Assembly (NCBI GenBank): GCA_964412815.1
Contig: CAYPQF010000021.1
Coordinates: 62,001 to 126,000, forward strand
Reading direction: 5' to 3'
Length of the DNA: 64,000 nt
Source of the DNA: JAOAFZ01 sp964412815
GTDB taxonomy: Bacteria > Patescibacteriota > Microgenomatia > UBA1406 > GWC2-37-13
Positions 1-8,181 of the stretch are shown here, piece by piece. The notes below the pieces were generated by a model, which saw nothing but the letters and a program-made list of their open reading frames with translations, was not told the origin of the DNA and did no database searches. A program made the translations under genes and the position numbers. The stretch's first letter is position 1, and every line of letters begins with the position of its first letter.

Positions 1-46
1 ATTGCAGGAATATTGCTGGTTTTCAGCAGTATGGCAGTATTCTTCA

Positions 47-52
47 TATAAT
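47..52 (+). promoter_or_regulatory. -10 box for recG
   Basis: A perfect TATAAT lies 12 bases before the ATG at 65. No Shine-Dalgarno sequence separates them and no convincing -35 box is visible. The position supports the ATG at 65 as the recG start rather than the in-frame TTG at 2. Confidence 0.6.
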
Positions 53-64
53 CATCTTATTCGT

Positions 65-2128
65 ATGGATTTGAAAACGATACCAATCGACGACCTGCCG
101 GGTACCCGGTCACAGACGACCAAGCGGATGAAAGCAGTCGGCATTGAGACCTTCTGGGATCTGCTGACATACACGCCATACCGCTTTGAAGATTACCGTA
201 AAATCTCTCCCATTGCACGATTACAGGAAGGGGAAACCGTGACAATCCAGGGAAAAGTAATGGATACCAAACGGGTCCATACCCGGTCACGGATCACGAT
301 TCAGAAAGCAGAGATCGCGGATGGCACCGGCTCCATCGAAGTAACCTGGTTTAATCAGCCGTATATTCTACAGATGCTGAAGATGGGGGCAGATGTATCG
401 ATTGCCGGAACGGTAAGAGCTACCAAATACGGTGGCAAACTCAGTCTGGAACCCAAAGAATACGAGCTGATACAGGATGGAAAACCGTTAAAACATACCG
501 CACAACTGGTCCCGGTGTACTCCGCAAAGTATGGACTCTCTGCACGTACGATTCGCGAAAAAGTAGGGATCGTAATCGATCAGTATCTTGCAGAAACCAC
601 CGAAGAAGAGATCGAGTATCTGCCGCAGGAATTTGTAAGAGAGTATGGAGTACTGCCATTGCGCACCGCCCTCATCTACGCGCATAAACCACAGGAGTTG
701 ACCCAGTTTAATCAGGCCACCTACCGGTTTGGCTTTGATGAACTGTTCCGGGCTCAACTGTCATCCATTCTGGTAAAAAAACAGTGGGAACAGGAGTCTG
801 TCGGAATCACGCTTACCGTAAGCAAGCCTCAGATCCGGAAACAGATTACGGCATTTATTAAATCACTCCCGTTTGAACTGACGGGTGCGCAGCGGAAAGT
901 GACCGATCATATTCTGGATGATATGGAAAAAGACCATCCGATGAACCGGTTTGTCCAGGGAGATGTGGGTTCAGGTAAAACAGCGGTTGCTGCAATTGCC
1001 GCTTATACCGCGTATCTGAACGGCTACCAGACCCTGATGATGGCTCCTACCGAGATTCTGGCAACACAGCACCATGCGACTGTGAGTAACATGATGGCGG
1101 CGCACGGACTTACGATTGGTCTGCAAACTCGTACCCACAAACTACCAAAAGGCGAGAGTTTTGATATTATTATCGGCACTCATGCGCTGCTCAACGAAAA
1201 ACTACAGTTTGATAAAGTCGCGCTCGTGGTGATTGACGAACAACACCGTTTCGGGGTAGCACAACGTGCCATGTTGAAAGAGAAGGGAATGAATCCGCAT
1301 CTCTTAACCATGACAGCGACACCGATTCCACGTACTGTCGCACTGACAATCTATGGAGAACTTGATCTCTCAGTGATCGACGAAATGCCCAAAGGCCGTC
1401 TGCCGATTAAGACATCAGTCGTCCCCGAAGACAAGCGTACCAAAGCATACACCTGGATTCGACAGCAGATTCAGGAACAGGGAGTACAGGCGTATATTAT
1501 CTTTCCGCTGATTGATGAATCAACATCTGAGACCATGAGTTCGGTCCGGGCCGCAGCCAAAGAGTTTGAGTTTTTAACCAGTGAGCCGTTTAAAGACTGC
1601 CGGGTGGCACTCATTCATGGCAAACTGAAAGCAAAGGAAAAAGATGCTGTGATGCAGGACTTTAAAGATAAAAAATACGATATTCTGGTCTCGACATCAG
1701 TGGTGGAAGTCGGGATTGATGTCCCAAATGCCACCATTATGATAATTGAAGGAGCCGAACGCTTCGGACTGGCTCAACTGCATCAGTTACGAGGCCGGGT
1801 AGGGCGTGGAGACAAACAATCCTACTGTTTCCTCTTTACCAGTGTAAAAGCCAATCCATTTAATCAGCGCCTCCAGTTTTTCTCAAAAACAAACAGTGGA
1901 ATTAAGCTGGCAGAGTATGATCTGGAGACACGGGGTCCAGGTCAGATGTACGGAATGGCCCAGAGCGGAACCGGCGAAATGCAGTACGCAGCGTTTACCG
2001 ATCTGCCGCTGATCGAAAAAACGCGGGAAGCGGCTACCCGTTTTGCCGACCAGTACTCTCTGGATGACTATCCGGAGATGAAACGCCGGTTGAAACATCT
2101 ACAGGTTCATCGCATTACAAAAGACTAA
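65..2128 (+). CDS. recG: ATP-dependent DNA helicase RecG
   Basis: RecG is a superfamily 2 helicase that reverses stalled replication forks and processes Holliday junctions. The 687-residue product has the N-terminal OB-fold wedge region, Walker A GDVGSGKT near residue 300, the RecG-type DEQHRFG box near 390, a TATPIPRT motif III, and the QLRGRVGRG motif VI near 575. Length is normal for the family. An in-frame TTG at 2 would add 21 residues, but the ATG at 65 sits just behind a -10 box and starts where RecG homology begins. It is followed 21 bases later by nusB, which has its own -10 box. Confidence 0.95.
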   Translation: MDLKTIPIDDLPGTRSQTTKRMKAVGIETFWDLLTYTPYRFEDYRKISPIARLQEGETVTIQGKVMDTKRVHTRSRITIQKAEIADGTGSIEVTWFNQPYILQMLKMGADVSIAGTVRATKYGGKLSLEPKEYELIQDGKPLKHTAQLVPVYSAKYGLSARTIREKVGIVIDQYLAETTEEEIEYLPQEFVREYGVLPLRTALIYAHKPQELTQFNQATYRFGFDELFRAQLSSILVKKQWEQESVGITLTVSKPQIRKQITAFIKSLPFELTGAQRKVTDHILDDMEKDHPMNRFVQGDVGSGKTAVAAIAAYTAYLNGYQTLMMAPTEILATQHHATVSNMMAAHGLTIGLQTRTHKLPKGESFDIIIGTHALLNEKLQFDKVALVVIDEQHRFGVAQRAMLKEKGMNPHLLTMTATPIPRTVALTIYGELDLSVIDEMPKGRLPIKTSVVPEDKRTKAYTWIRQQIQEQGVQAYIIFPLIDESTSETMSSVRAAAKEFEFLTSEPFKDCRVALIHGKLKAKEKDAVMQDFKDKKYDILVSTSVVEVGIDVPNATIMIIEGAERFGLAQLHQLRGRVGRGDKQSYCFLFTSVKANPFNQRLQFFSKTNSGIKLAEYDLETRGPGQMYGMAQSGTGEMQYAAFTDLPLIEKTREAATRFADQYSLDDYPEMKRRLKHLQVHRITKD

Positions 2129-2136
2129 GATACTGG

Positions 2137-2142
2137 TATAAT
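2137..2142 (+). promoter_or_regulatory. Extended -10 promoter of nusB-rnc
   Basis: TGG-TATAAT forms an extended -10 element. The nusB ATG begins only 7 bases after it, so the expected transcription start coincides with the start codon and the mRNA is probably leaderless. Confidence 0.65.
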
Positions 2143-2149
2143 TACAGGT

Positions 2150-2617
2150 ATGTCAGACCCGCGACACGTGCGACGGATGAAGATTGTTCAGAATCTGTTC
2201 GCACAAATTTTTTACAACAATAAAAAGAATCTTCCCAACGAAGACGAAACCACCATCGAAGAGATCAAACCTCATCTCGATACACTGGATGAGCTTATCA
2301 AAAAAAATGCGCCAAAATATCCGATAGATCGTATTGCAAAGATTGATCTGGCAATCCTTCGTCTTGCTATTTACGAACTGGTAATAGAAAAAACTGAACC
2401 ACCAAAAGTCATTATTGACGAAGCGGTTACGCTGGCAAAAGAATTTGGTGGTGACCGTTCCTATGCATTTATCAATGCAGTGCTCGGTGCCGTATACAAA
2501 GACGCAGTTGACCAGGGAATTATTCATAAACCGGAAGAAAAACCAACAGTGAAGGCTGTTGATCCGGCACCGGAAAAGCCTGCTTCATCTGAGAAAGGAG
2601 ACGCTACCAATGAGTAA
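2150..2617 (+). CDS. nusB: Transcription antitermination factor NusB
   Basis: NusB binds BoxA RNA with S10 (NusE) and supports antitermination and processing of rRNA transcripts. The 155-residue protein has the all-helical NusB core, including the family segment around LAILRLAIYEL and the PPKVIIDEAVTLAKEFG block followed by FINAVLGAVYK. A charged, proline-rich tail of about 30 residues follows the core. The start sits 7 bases after an extended -10 box. The last 8 bases overlap the start of rnc, so the two are probably translationally coupled; both act on rRNA precursors, and a 16S gene lies in this window. Confidence 0.93.
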   Translation: MSDPRHVRRMKIVQNLFAQIFYNNKKNLPNEDETTIEEIKPHLDTLDELIKKNAPKYPIDRIAKIDLAILRLAIYELVIEKTEPPKVIIDEAVTLAKEFGGDRSYAFINAVLGAVYKDAVDQGIIHKPEEKPTVKAVDPAPEKPASSEKGDATNE

Positions 2618-3299
2618 TTACGACATACTGGAAAAAAAGATCTCCATTCAGTTTAAAAATCAGGAGCTTCTTGAGAATGTCTTTATTCACCGGTCATTTC
2701 TCAATGAAAACAGAGATTTCCGTCTGCCATCAAACGAAAAGATGGAGTTTCTGGGGGATAGTGTGCTTTCTTTAATTACCTCCATGTATCTGTTTAAGTA
2801 TTACCCGGACCTGGCAGAAGGAGAATATACCGATATTAAGGCTTCGATCGTTCGCACTGAAAGTCTGGGAGAGGCGGCAAAAGAACTGGGGCTAGGTGAG
2901 TTTCTGTTTCTGTCAAAAGGAGAAGATAAAGCATTAGGACGGGAAAACATAAATATTCTGGCAGATACGTTTGAAGCGCTGGTTGCCTGCATTTTTATCG
3001 ATATCGGTTTTGAAACAGCTTACGATTTTGTACTCAAGAATCTTTTTAAAGATAAGCTTGATCATATCATTAAAAATAAACTGTATATGTCTCCCAAGAG
3101 CCGTCTTCAGGAGATTATTCAGGCAGAACATAAGGTTCTCCCTGTCTATCGGGTGGTAGAAGAGAGTGGCCCGGAGCATAAAAAGGTGTTTACGGTCTCG
3201 GTATATCTGAACGATCATCTGCTGGGAACCGGTACCGGAGCCTCAAAAAAACAGGCAGAAGAGTCTTCCGCAAAAAAAGCACTGGAAAAAATGAAATAA
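2610..3299 (+). CDS. rnc: Ribonuclease III
   Basis: RNase III cleaves double-stranded RNA, chiefly rRNA precursors. The 229-residue protein has the signature NEKMEFLGDSVL near residue 40, a second acidic site around LADTFEALVACIF, and a C-terminal double-stranded-RNA-binding domain from about residue 155 ending in KKQAEESSAKKALEKM. The start at 2610 is chosen because an AAGGAG Shine-Dalgarno sequence lies 9 bases upstream inside nusB; an upstream in-frame codon at 2559 would add an unrelated extension. Its likely substrate is the long stem flanking the 16S gene at 24.66 and 26.27 kb. Confidence 0.94.
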   Translation: MSNYDILEKKISIQFKNQELLENVFIHRSFLNENRDFRLPSNEKMEFLGDSVLSLITSMYLFKYYPDLAEGEYTDIKASIVRTESLGEAAKELGLGEFLFLSKGEDKALGRENINILADTFEALVACIFIDIGFETAYDFVLKNLFKDKLDHIIKNKLYMSPKSRLQEIIQAEHKVLPVYRVVEESGPEHKKVFTVSVYLNDHLLGTGTGASKKQAEESSAKKALEKMK

Positions 3300-3351
3300 G
3301 TTTGATATTATTTACCTTTAGCATTCATTTCTTTAATTTTTTTTTGATTCT

Positions 3352-3594
3352 ATGGCAGTAACAATTCGATTAATGCGTTTCGGTAAAAAACATTATCCTA
3401 CTTATCGTATTGTCGCAATCGACAAGCGCAAAAAGCGGGATGGTTCTTATATCGAAAAAATCGGAACCTACCAGCCAATGCTTGAGACCGATAAAGTCCA
3501 GATTGATCAGGAACGTCTGAAATACTGGCAGAATAACGGTGCTCAATTCTCCGAAGGTGTCGCCAAGCTCATGAAGAACATGCAGCAGAAGTGA
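3352..3594 (+). CDS. rpsP: 30S ribosomal protein S16
   Basis: S16 is a small-subunit protein needed for 30S assembly. The 80-residue product begins MAVTIRLMRFGKKHYPTYRI and contains RDGSYIEKIGTYQP, both family hallmarks; its length is typical. It follows rnc by 52 bases of AT-rich DNA without a clear ribosome binding site. The next genes are on the opposite strand, so transcription from recG onward should end soon after it, although no strong hairpin is visible in the 20-base gap. Confidence 0.95.
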   Translation: MAVTIRLMRFGKKHYPTYRIVAIDKRKKRDGSYIEKIGTYQPMLETDKVQIDQERLKYWQNNGAQFSEGVAKLMKNMQQK

Positions 3595-3614
3595 GTCTTT
3601 CGTATTATTCCCTT

Positions 3615-4304
3615 TTATTGAACTGAATCAGGAACGATACTTTCTCCCGGTGGTACACCCTGTCCATTATTTGCCTGAGCTTCACTTTCTCTGATTGTTC
3701 TTGCTATCTCCGACATCAATTGCAGATCTTTTTCTGAAAGCGATCCGACTCGCACCAGATTTGATGTAGTTACCTGCTTGCTATAAAAATTCATAGTTAA
3801 CCGGATATTGTTATCTGTCTGATTGGTAATCTGTAGATTTTCGATTGTGACCAGTCTGCCGGTACCGAATTTATAGGTACGCAAAAAACGATCAAACTCC
3901 TCCGGAGTAACGGTTCCAACAATAGAAAGCGTGAACTTATCCGAGTTATTTTCGGGCAGATCGATCGTATAACGGGAAATCTTAAGTCCGGTACGGAGAG
4001 AAAGTCGCTCCAGTGAAGCAATAATTGAAAAATAATCCTCAGATTCCGGAATCAGACGGCGAAGCACCTCGTTATATCCGTCCACATTGCTGGAAGCAAG
4101 CTGCTGTGCCAGATAAAAGTAGGAGACCTCACCCTGTAGTTTGTCCCGCTGAGCACTGGCCTCCTGAGTCAAATTATAAGAGTTTAATGTCTGAAACACC
4201 ATGATAGCAAACAAAATCAAGAAGATTGAACCAAAAGCCCAAATACCGGACACAATAGCCCAGTATCGTTGCACATTATCTTTCCAGTTCACTTTAACGT
4301 TCAT
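3615..4304 (-). CDS. pilO: Type IV pilus assembly protein PilO-like
   Basis: PilO forms, with PilN, the inner-membrane alignment complex of the type IV pilus. The 229-residue product has a short cytoplasmic N-terminus, one membrane helix (about residues 16-38), a coiled-coil stretch, then a ferredoxin-like domain with the LSLRTGLKISRYTI region. Identity rests mainly on position and topology, since PilO sequences are weakly conserved. It is the last gene of pilM-pilN-pilO and overlaps pilN by 11 bases, so translation is probably coupled. Confidence 0.7.
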   Translation of the reverse strand: MNVKVNWKDNVQRYWAIVSGIWAFGSIFLILFAIMVFQTLNSYNLTQEASAQRDKLQGEVSYFYLAQQLASSNVDGYNEVLRRLIPESEDYFSIIASLERLSLRTGLKISRYTIDLPENNSDKFTLSIVGTVTPEEFDRFLRTYKFGTGRLVTIENLQITNQTDNNIRLTMNFYSKQVTTSNLVRVGSLSEKDLQLMSEIARTIRESEAQANNGQGVPPGESIVPDSVQ

Positions 4305-4869
4305 CTTTTTTTAATGCAGTCTCATCGAGGAACTGTCCTCTAAATTTTAATTCCAGTTTATCTTCCCGGCCAAGGGCGAAGTTATCCATCGAAAGGAACG
4401 AAAAATACTGAACAAACTGCGATGATTCAAGATACTCCAGCAATACTTCCGATGTCTCAAAGCTGTCTACATTAATCACAAAATCAGTGGACTTATTAGC
4501 GGTCAAATTCATAGAAGAAAGCTGGGCAGTTGTTCCGGATCGCTCCAGAATCTCAATCAGCAGCCGGTAATAGGTTTCAAAGTTACTGTCATCCTTCTGA
4601 AAGGTATTCAACTGTTCCTTTTTGTTAATAAAAAAGACGATATTGCCCTGAATCTGGTCATTCTGCTTAATAAAAGTTTGAAGGTTCGCTACTTCGTTTT
4701 CAACTTCCTGCTGTTTCTGGGATTGATAGATAAATAACCCTGACGAGATGAGACTGAGCACAATACAGATACAGGCATAGAGAATGCCATAGCTGCGTAA
4801 GGTGATCGCGAGAACCGGTATTGGCTGCTGCTGTTTCTTTTTTGAAAACAGATTAATGTGTGTTTTCAT
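4294..4869 (-). CDS. pilN: Type IV pilus assembly protein PilN-like
   Basis: PilN is a bitopic membrane protein whose cytoplasmic N-terminal peptide docks on PilM. The 191-residue product begins MKTHINLFSKKK, matching the usual INL motif of PilN near the N-terminus, followed by a membrane helix (about residues 28-48), a coiled coil and a small alpha/beta domain. It overlaps pilM by 4 bases (ATGA) and pilO by 11. Confidence 0.75.
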   Translation of the reverse strand: MKTHINLFSKKKQQQPIPVLAITLRSYGILYACICIVLSLISSGLFIYQSQKQQEVENEVANLQTFIKQNDQIQGNIVFFINKKEQLNTFQKDDSNFETYYRLLIEILERSGTTAQLSSMNLTANKSTDFVINVDSFETSEVLLEYLESSQFVQYFSFLSMDNFALGREDKLELKFRGQFLDETALKKDER

Positions 4870-5885
4870 CGAAAATTACCTGAAATAACCGAAACATAAG
4901 ACGATAACTCTGTTGCAAAGGACTTGGCAATGGGATTAACGATAATTGCATTCTGAAGAGGTGCGGAACGTACCGGTATCTTAAAATATGCTTCCAGATA
5001 CGGAGCGAGATAGGCAATCTGGTTATCAAAGTTATACAAGAAGATACTCCGTACCTGTAACTGGAGGTTTTGTTGTGAGATTGTCTTGAATTTCTCAATT
5101 TCGTTGATCAGCTCCTTCAGAATAGGCAGTACAATACTTCCTAAATTGATAGAACCGGCTTTTGCCAGACCAATTTGCTTGAGTGCTTCCAGAATCTTAT
5201 GTTCATCCCAGTTCAGATTCACCTTGAGATCTTTTACAAACAGATCGAGCCCGATCTTGATTGTACGGGCAAAAATAATCAGTTGAGATGATCCGTCAAT
5301 TAAGTAGATTGATGAGGTGTTATAGCCGATATTGACGATAAGATAGGGATCTTTTGTAACCGTAACTACCTCGGAAAAGAAACGTCCTGCTGAACTCATT
5401 TCATTCTCCAGAGATGTAGGAACCAGCCCTGCTTTTTCTACAGTTGAGTAGACATTGTCTACAACTTTCTTTGGTGCTGCCACAATCAAAACGAGCAGTT
5501 TTTTATTCCGTTTATCCTCGCGTAATATCTCAATATCCAGATACGTGTCTTCGATTGCCATAGGAATAAATTCGTCTGCCTGATAGCGGATAGCTGCGAT
5601 CAGTTCTTTCTCTTTCAACTTTGGCATATCAATAATCTGAGAGTAGGTATGAGAGTCCGGGATAATAATATTGACTTCTTTCTTTTTGATACGCAGATTA
5701 TCATGCAGTCTTTTGAGAATTTCAGCCTGTCGTTCCATGACCAGCTGGTTGTCTGTGTCAAAGTAGTTAGCCGCAGTTTCGTAGCTTCCCAGCGAGAGAA
5801 GTTCTATTTTCCCTTTAGTCAGGCGCAGGTCTGACATACGCGTCAGCCGTTCATTTATTTCCACAGAAAAAGCCACTTCACTCAT
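4866..5885 (-). CDS. pilM: Type IV pilus assembly protein PilM
   Basis: PilM is a cytoplasmic actin-like (FtsA-type) protein that binds the PilN tail and links the pilus motor to the alignment complex. The 339-residue protein shows the family pattern of an N-terminal recognition segment, the IRYQADEFIPM region, the central LIVNIGYNTSSIYLI phosphate-binding strand and an SHS2-type insert. The start is supported by a GATAAT -10 box 6 bases upstream (5892-5897). It heads the pilMNO operon, while the prepilin operon upstream ends about 100 bases earlier. Confidence 0.85.
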   Translation of the reverse strand: MSEVAFSVEINERLTRMSDLRLTKGKIELLSLGSYETAANYFDTDNQLVMERQAEILKRLHDNLRIKKKEVNIIIPDSHTYSQIIDMPKLKEKELIAAIRYQADEFIPMAIEDTYLDIEILREDKRNKKLLVLIVAAPKKVVDNVYSTVEKAGLVPTSLENEMSSAGRFFSEVVTVTKDPYLIVNIGYNTSSIYLIDGSSQLIIFARTIKIGLDLFVKDLKVNLNWDEHKILEALKQIGLAKAGSINLGSIVLPILKELINEIEKFKTISQQNLQLQVRSIFLYNFDNQIAYLAPYLEAYFKIPVRSAPLQNAIIVNPIAKSFATELSSYVSVISGNFR

Positions 5886-5991
5886 AGTATCATTATCACG
5901 GTTTTCTGATCAAAAATCAATCGAACCCGAAGCAGCAGATAAAAGCAGGAGAAATACCGCGCGCAAGAAGTCTCAAGCTTTGACAGGACTC

Positions 5992-6705
5992 TTATCGAAT
6001 CTGGACCACGGTGCGATAATCCAGTATAGCGATATCTTCCGGCTTGGCATTGTTCAGATCAAATGTATCAGAATTTCCGGTGAAGTATATTAGGTAGCTA
6101 ATAACGATATAAGGCTCTCCTGACTCTGTCCGTCGAATACACTGTAACGAGAAGTTCTCAATTTTGACATTATTGGTGGTAAGCTGTTGCACAGATCCAT
6201 TATCATCAAAAAAGATCTGGGATATTTCCCGTTCGCGTGATCCGCCTGCTCCATCCAGATCGATACGTGCCCGCTCATTGTAAAAGCGGAAGTACTGGTT
6301 TGGAGTATTATTCTTTTTGATATAAAAATCTTTTCCTGTCTGGGAGATATGTGTATTTCCCGGAGTAGCCAGTGTATTACAGACCTCGACAGCAAATTCA
6401 TTGGTTGCTTCATTCCGGAGCTGGTATATTCTATCGCCGGTATTACGAATATAATTTTTCATATAGGCGAGCGCAAAATCTCCCTGCTGTTTGGCTTCGG
6501 AAATCCGGTAAATCTTGCTTTGTTGCCGGGCAACGGTCGTAATAATCGAAAAAATGACAGGGAGCATCATCCCGATAATCGCGATTACCACGATAACCTC
6601 AACCAGGGTAAAGCCGCCTCTTGCACACATTGATTGCTCAAGGGAGCTATGCGACAAAGAGTTCGCGCCGTGATTTTTCGATATTGGCAGCTGTTGATTA
6701 GTCAT
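5992..6705 (-). CDS. Minor prepilin, GspJ/PilW-like
   Basis: This 237-residue protein has a class III prepilin signal: the leader ends GG before FTLVEVIVVIAIIGMM, with Glu at position 5 of the mature protein, then a hydrophobic helix. The long globular domain resembles GspJ/PilW-type minor pilins, which form the initiating tip complex. It overlaps the preceding prepilin gene by 8 bases (ATGACTAA). It is the last gene of the minus-strand prepilin operon that starts near 15.0 kb. Assignment to J/W type is by operon order and length. Confidence 0.7.
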   Translation of the reverse strand: MTNQQLPISKNHGANSLSHSSLEQSMCARGGFTLVEVIVVIAIIGMMLPVIFSIITTVARQQSKIYRISEAKQQGDFALAYMKNYIRNTGDRIYQLRNEATNEFAVEVCNTLATPGNTHISQTGKDFYIKKNNTPNQYFRFYNERARIDLDGAGGSREREISQIFFDDNGSVQQLTTNNVKIENFSLQCIRRTESGEPYIVISYLIYFTGNSDTFDLNNAKPEDIAILDYRTVVQIR

Positions 6706-7228
6706 CGGTATATTGGGTGAGAACTGAGTTTAGTGGAACCGAGTAAAACTGGTTGCCGTCCTGCCATTCAACAACAATTTGAACATTGATCTGAGTAGTA
6801 GGAACATTTTCCTGTGTGATAACTGCATATCGTTTAAAAATCTTTGGCACAGTTTGCGGACCTCCGGCAACTCCGGTATAGTTTGCACATGCTACATTAT
6901 CAGCTGGCCAGGCTGGGGTCAGAAAATTAAGCGGACTGTTAAAACAGTAGATGGTACCTGAGCCACTGGAGTCACGACCAACAAACGTTGCCCAGTCTGT
7001 CTCCTTTTCCGCACGAATCCATTCCAGCAACTCTTCTGCATAATGGAGTGCATATAAGCGGTGCTCTGCCACCTGCATGCGTCTGAGTGATGAAGTCACC
7101 GTCGCCGTCAGGGCAATAAACAGAAAGCTGATGATGGTAACAAAAACGAGAATCTCAATAAATGAGAATCCCTGTTCCGCAGTGGTATTGCCGGAATGAT
7201 ACCGGGGTTGTTGATGATTAACAGTCAT
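6698..7228 (-). CDS. Minor prepilin, GspI/PilV-like
   Basis: This 176-residue prepilin has the processing site QG before FSFIEILVFVTIISFLF, with Glu5 and a hydrophobic helix, followed by the HRLYALHYAEELLEWIRAEK segment typical of GspI/PilV-type proteins. The ATG at 7228 is preferred over one at 7252 because it overlaps the stop of the preceding prepilin by 11 bases, a coupling seen throughout this operon. It should be processed by a prepilin peptidase, which is not encoded in this window. Confidence 0.75.
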   Translation of the reverse strand: MTVNHQQPRYHSGNTTAEQGFSFIEILVFVTIISFLFIALTATVTSSLRRMQVAEHRLYALHYAEELLEWIRAEKETDWATFVGRDSSGSGTIYCFNSPLNFLTPAWPADNVACANYTGVAGGPQTVPKIFKRYAVITQENVPTTQINVQIVVEWQDGNQFYSVPLNSVLTQYTDD

Positions 7229-7742
7229 ATAGTTTACCGCCCTCAATGACACCGATCGGCGTAATTGTCACATAATGACATTTATTAATAAATGTATTGC
7301 GCAATACTACCGTATAGTTATCGTTCAGGTTGGTTCCGGAAGCATACGGCCTGAACAGTACCGCAAAGTCTGTCGGAATGGTTATATTTGAATTTAGCTT
7401 GTATTGATTGACTGTATAACTGGGCGGAGTACCGCTTTCTGAGCAGGAGGCATTGCAACAGACGCGTAATGAATACTGATTGGCACTTTCCGCACTGCTG
7501 AAACTTACCTGATACCCAACAAACGGCTCACATGGATACGGACCAAGATCCCCGCTGACAGCACTTGCGCGAGCAAGAGACATCACTGATTTGATTTTTG
7601 CTGCATCGTCATTGAGTTTTTTTTCTTCTGAAAACATGGCGTAATTAGCTGTTACAAAACCTGTCATAGACACAATAATCATGATAACGATCATGATCTC
7701 GATCAGAGTGAAGCCACGCCGGGATGAAGGAATAAACTGCAT
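7218..7742 (-). CDS. Minor prepilin, GspH/FimT-like
   Basis: The 174-residue product begins MQFIPSSRRG with cleavage expected before FTLIEIMIVIMIIVSM. The mature domain has the helix KSVMSLARASAVS and two close Cys pairs (around RVCCNASC). Size and the Ala-rich region after the first helix fit GspH/FimT-type minor pilins. The start codon lies 1 base after the stop of the upstream small membrane protein gene, indicating one polycistronic message. Confidence 0.75.
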   Translation of the reverse strand: MQFIPSSRRGFTLIEIMIVIMIIVSMTGFVTANYAMFSEEKKLNDDAAKIKSVMSLARASAVSGDLGPYPCEPFVGYQVSFSSAESANQYSLRVCCNASCSESGTPPSYTVNQYKLNSNITIPTDFAVLFRPYASGTNLNDNYTVVLRNTFINKCHYVTITPIGVIEGGKLYDC

Positions 7743-7743
7743 A

Positions 7744-8181
7744 CTACTTCACAATTAAATTAAAACGTTGTCGTTCTACAAACCGGTCCTGTATTTGATA
7801 CGTACCAGGGGACAGGGGACCAATCACACTTTGTCCACCCGCAGATATTGAAACATCCTCAGACAGTCCGCTCAGCACTAATGGTGAGTTTGAGTCGTTA
7901 ATTAACACAAGCTGCTCTGAAGCAGTTAGAGTTATATCGGGGGAGGTTGGCCCTTGTCGTTTGAACGTCAGAGACTGACCTGAAGTGATTGGTGTAATTA
8001 CACGATTCGGGTTTTCGGGAGGTAAATCATCCGTTGATACAGTGACCGGAACCGCTGATGATCTCATAAACGCGATACGATAGAGGAGAAATGCAAATAC
8101 CAGGATCAGAATGCCGATTAACACGACGAGAATGAGGTTTACTGACAGTTCCGGTTTTGGGGAGGAATTAGTTACAGACAT
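7744..8181 (-). CDS. Small membrane protein of pilin module 1
   Basis: I do not recognise a named family. The 145-residue product has a short cytoplasmic N-terminus, one membrane helix (about residues 15-37) and an extracytoplasmic beta-rich domain. The ATG at 8181 lies inside the end of the large pilin gene (14-base overlap). Proteins of like size and topology follow the other two large pilins (10106-10639 and 12458-12907). The C-terminal domain resembles a cupredoxin-type sandwich without copper ligands (inference). A role as a partner or chaperone of the adjacent large pilin is suggested by context only. Confidence 0.7.
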   Translation of the reverse strand: MSVTNSSPKPELSVNLILVVLIGILILVFAFLLYRIAFMRSSAVPVTVSTDDLPPENPNRVITPITSGQSLTFKRQGPTSPDITLTASEQLVLINDSNSPLVLSGLSEDVSISAGGQSVIGPLSPGTYQIQDRFVERQRFNLIVK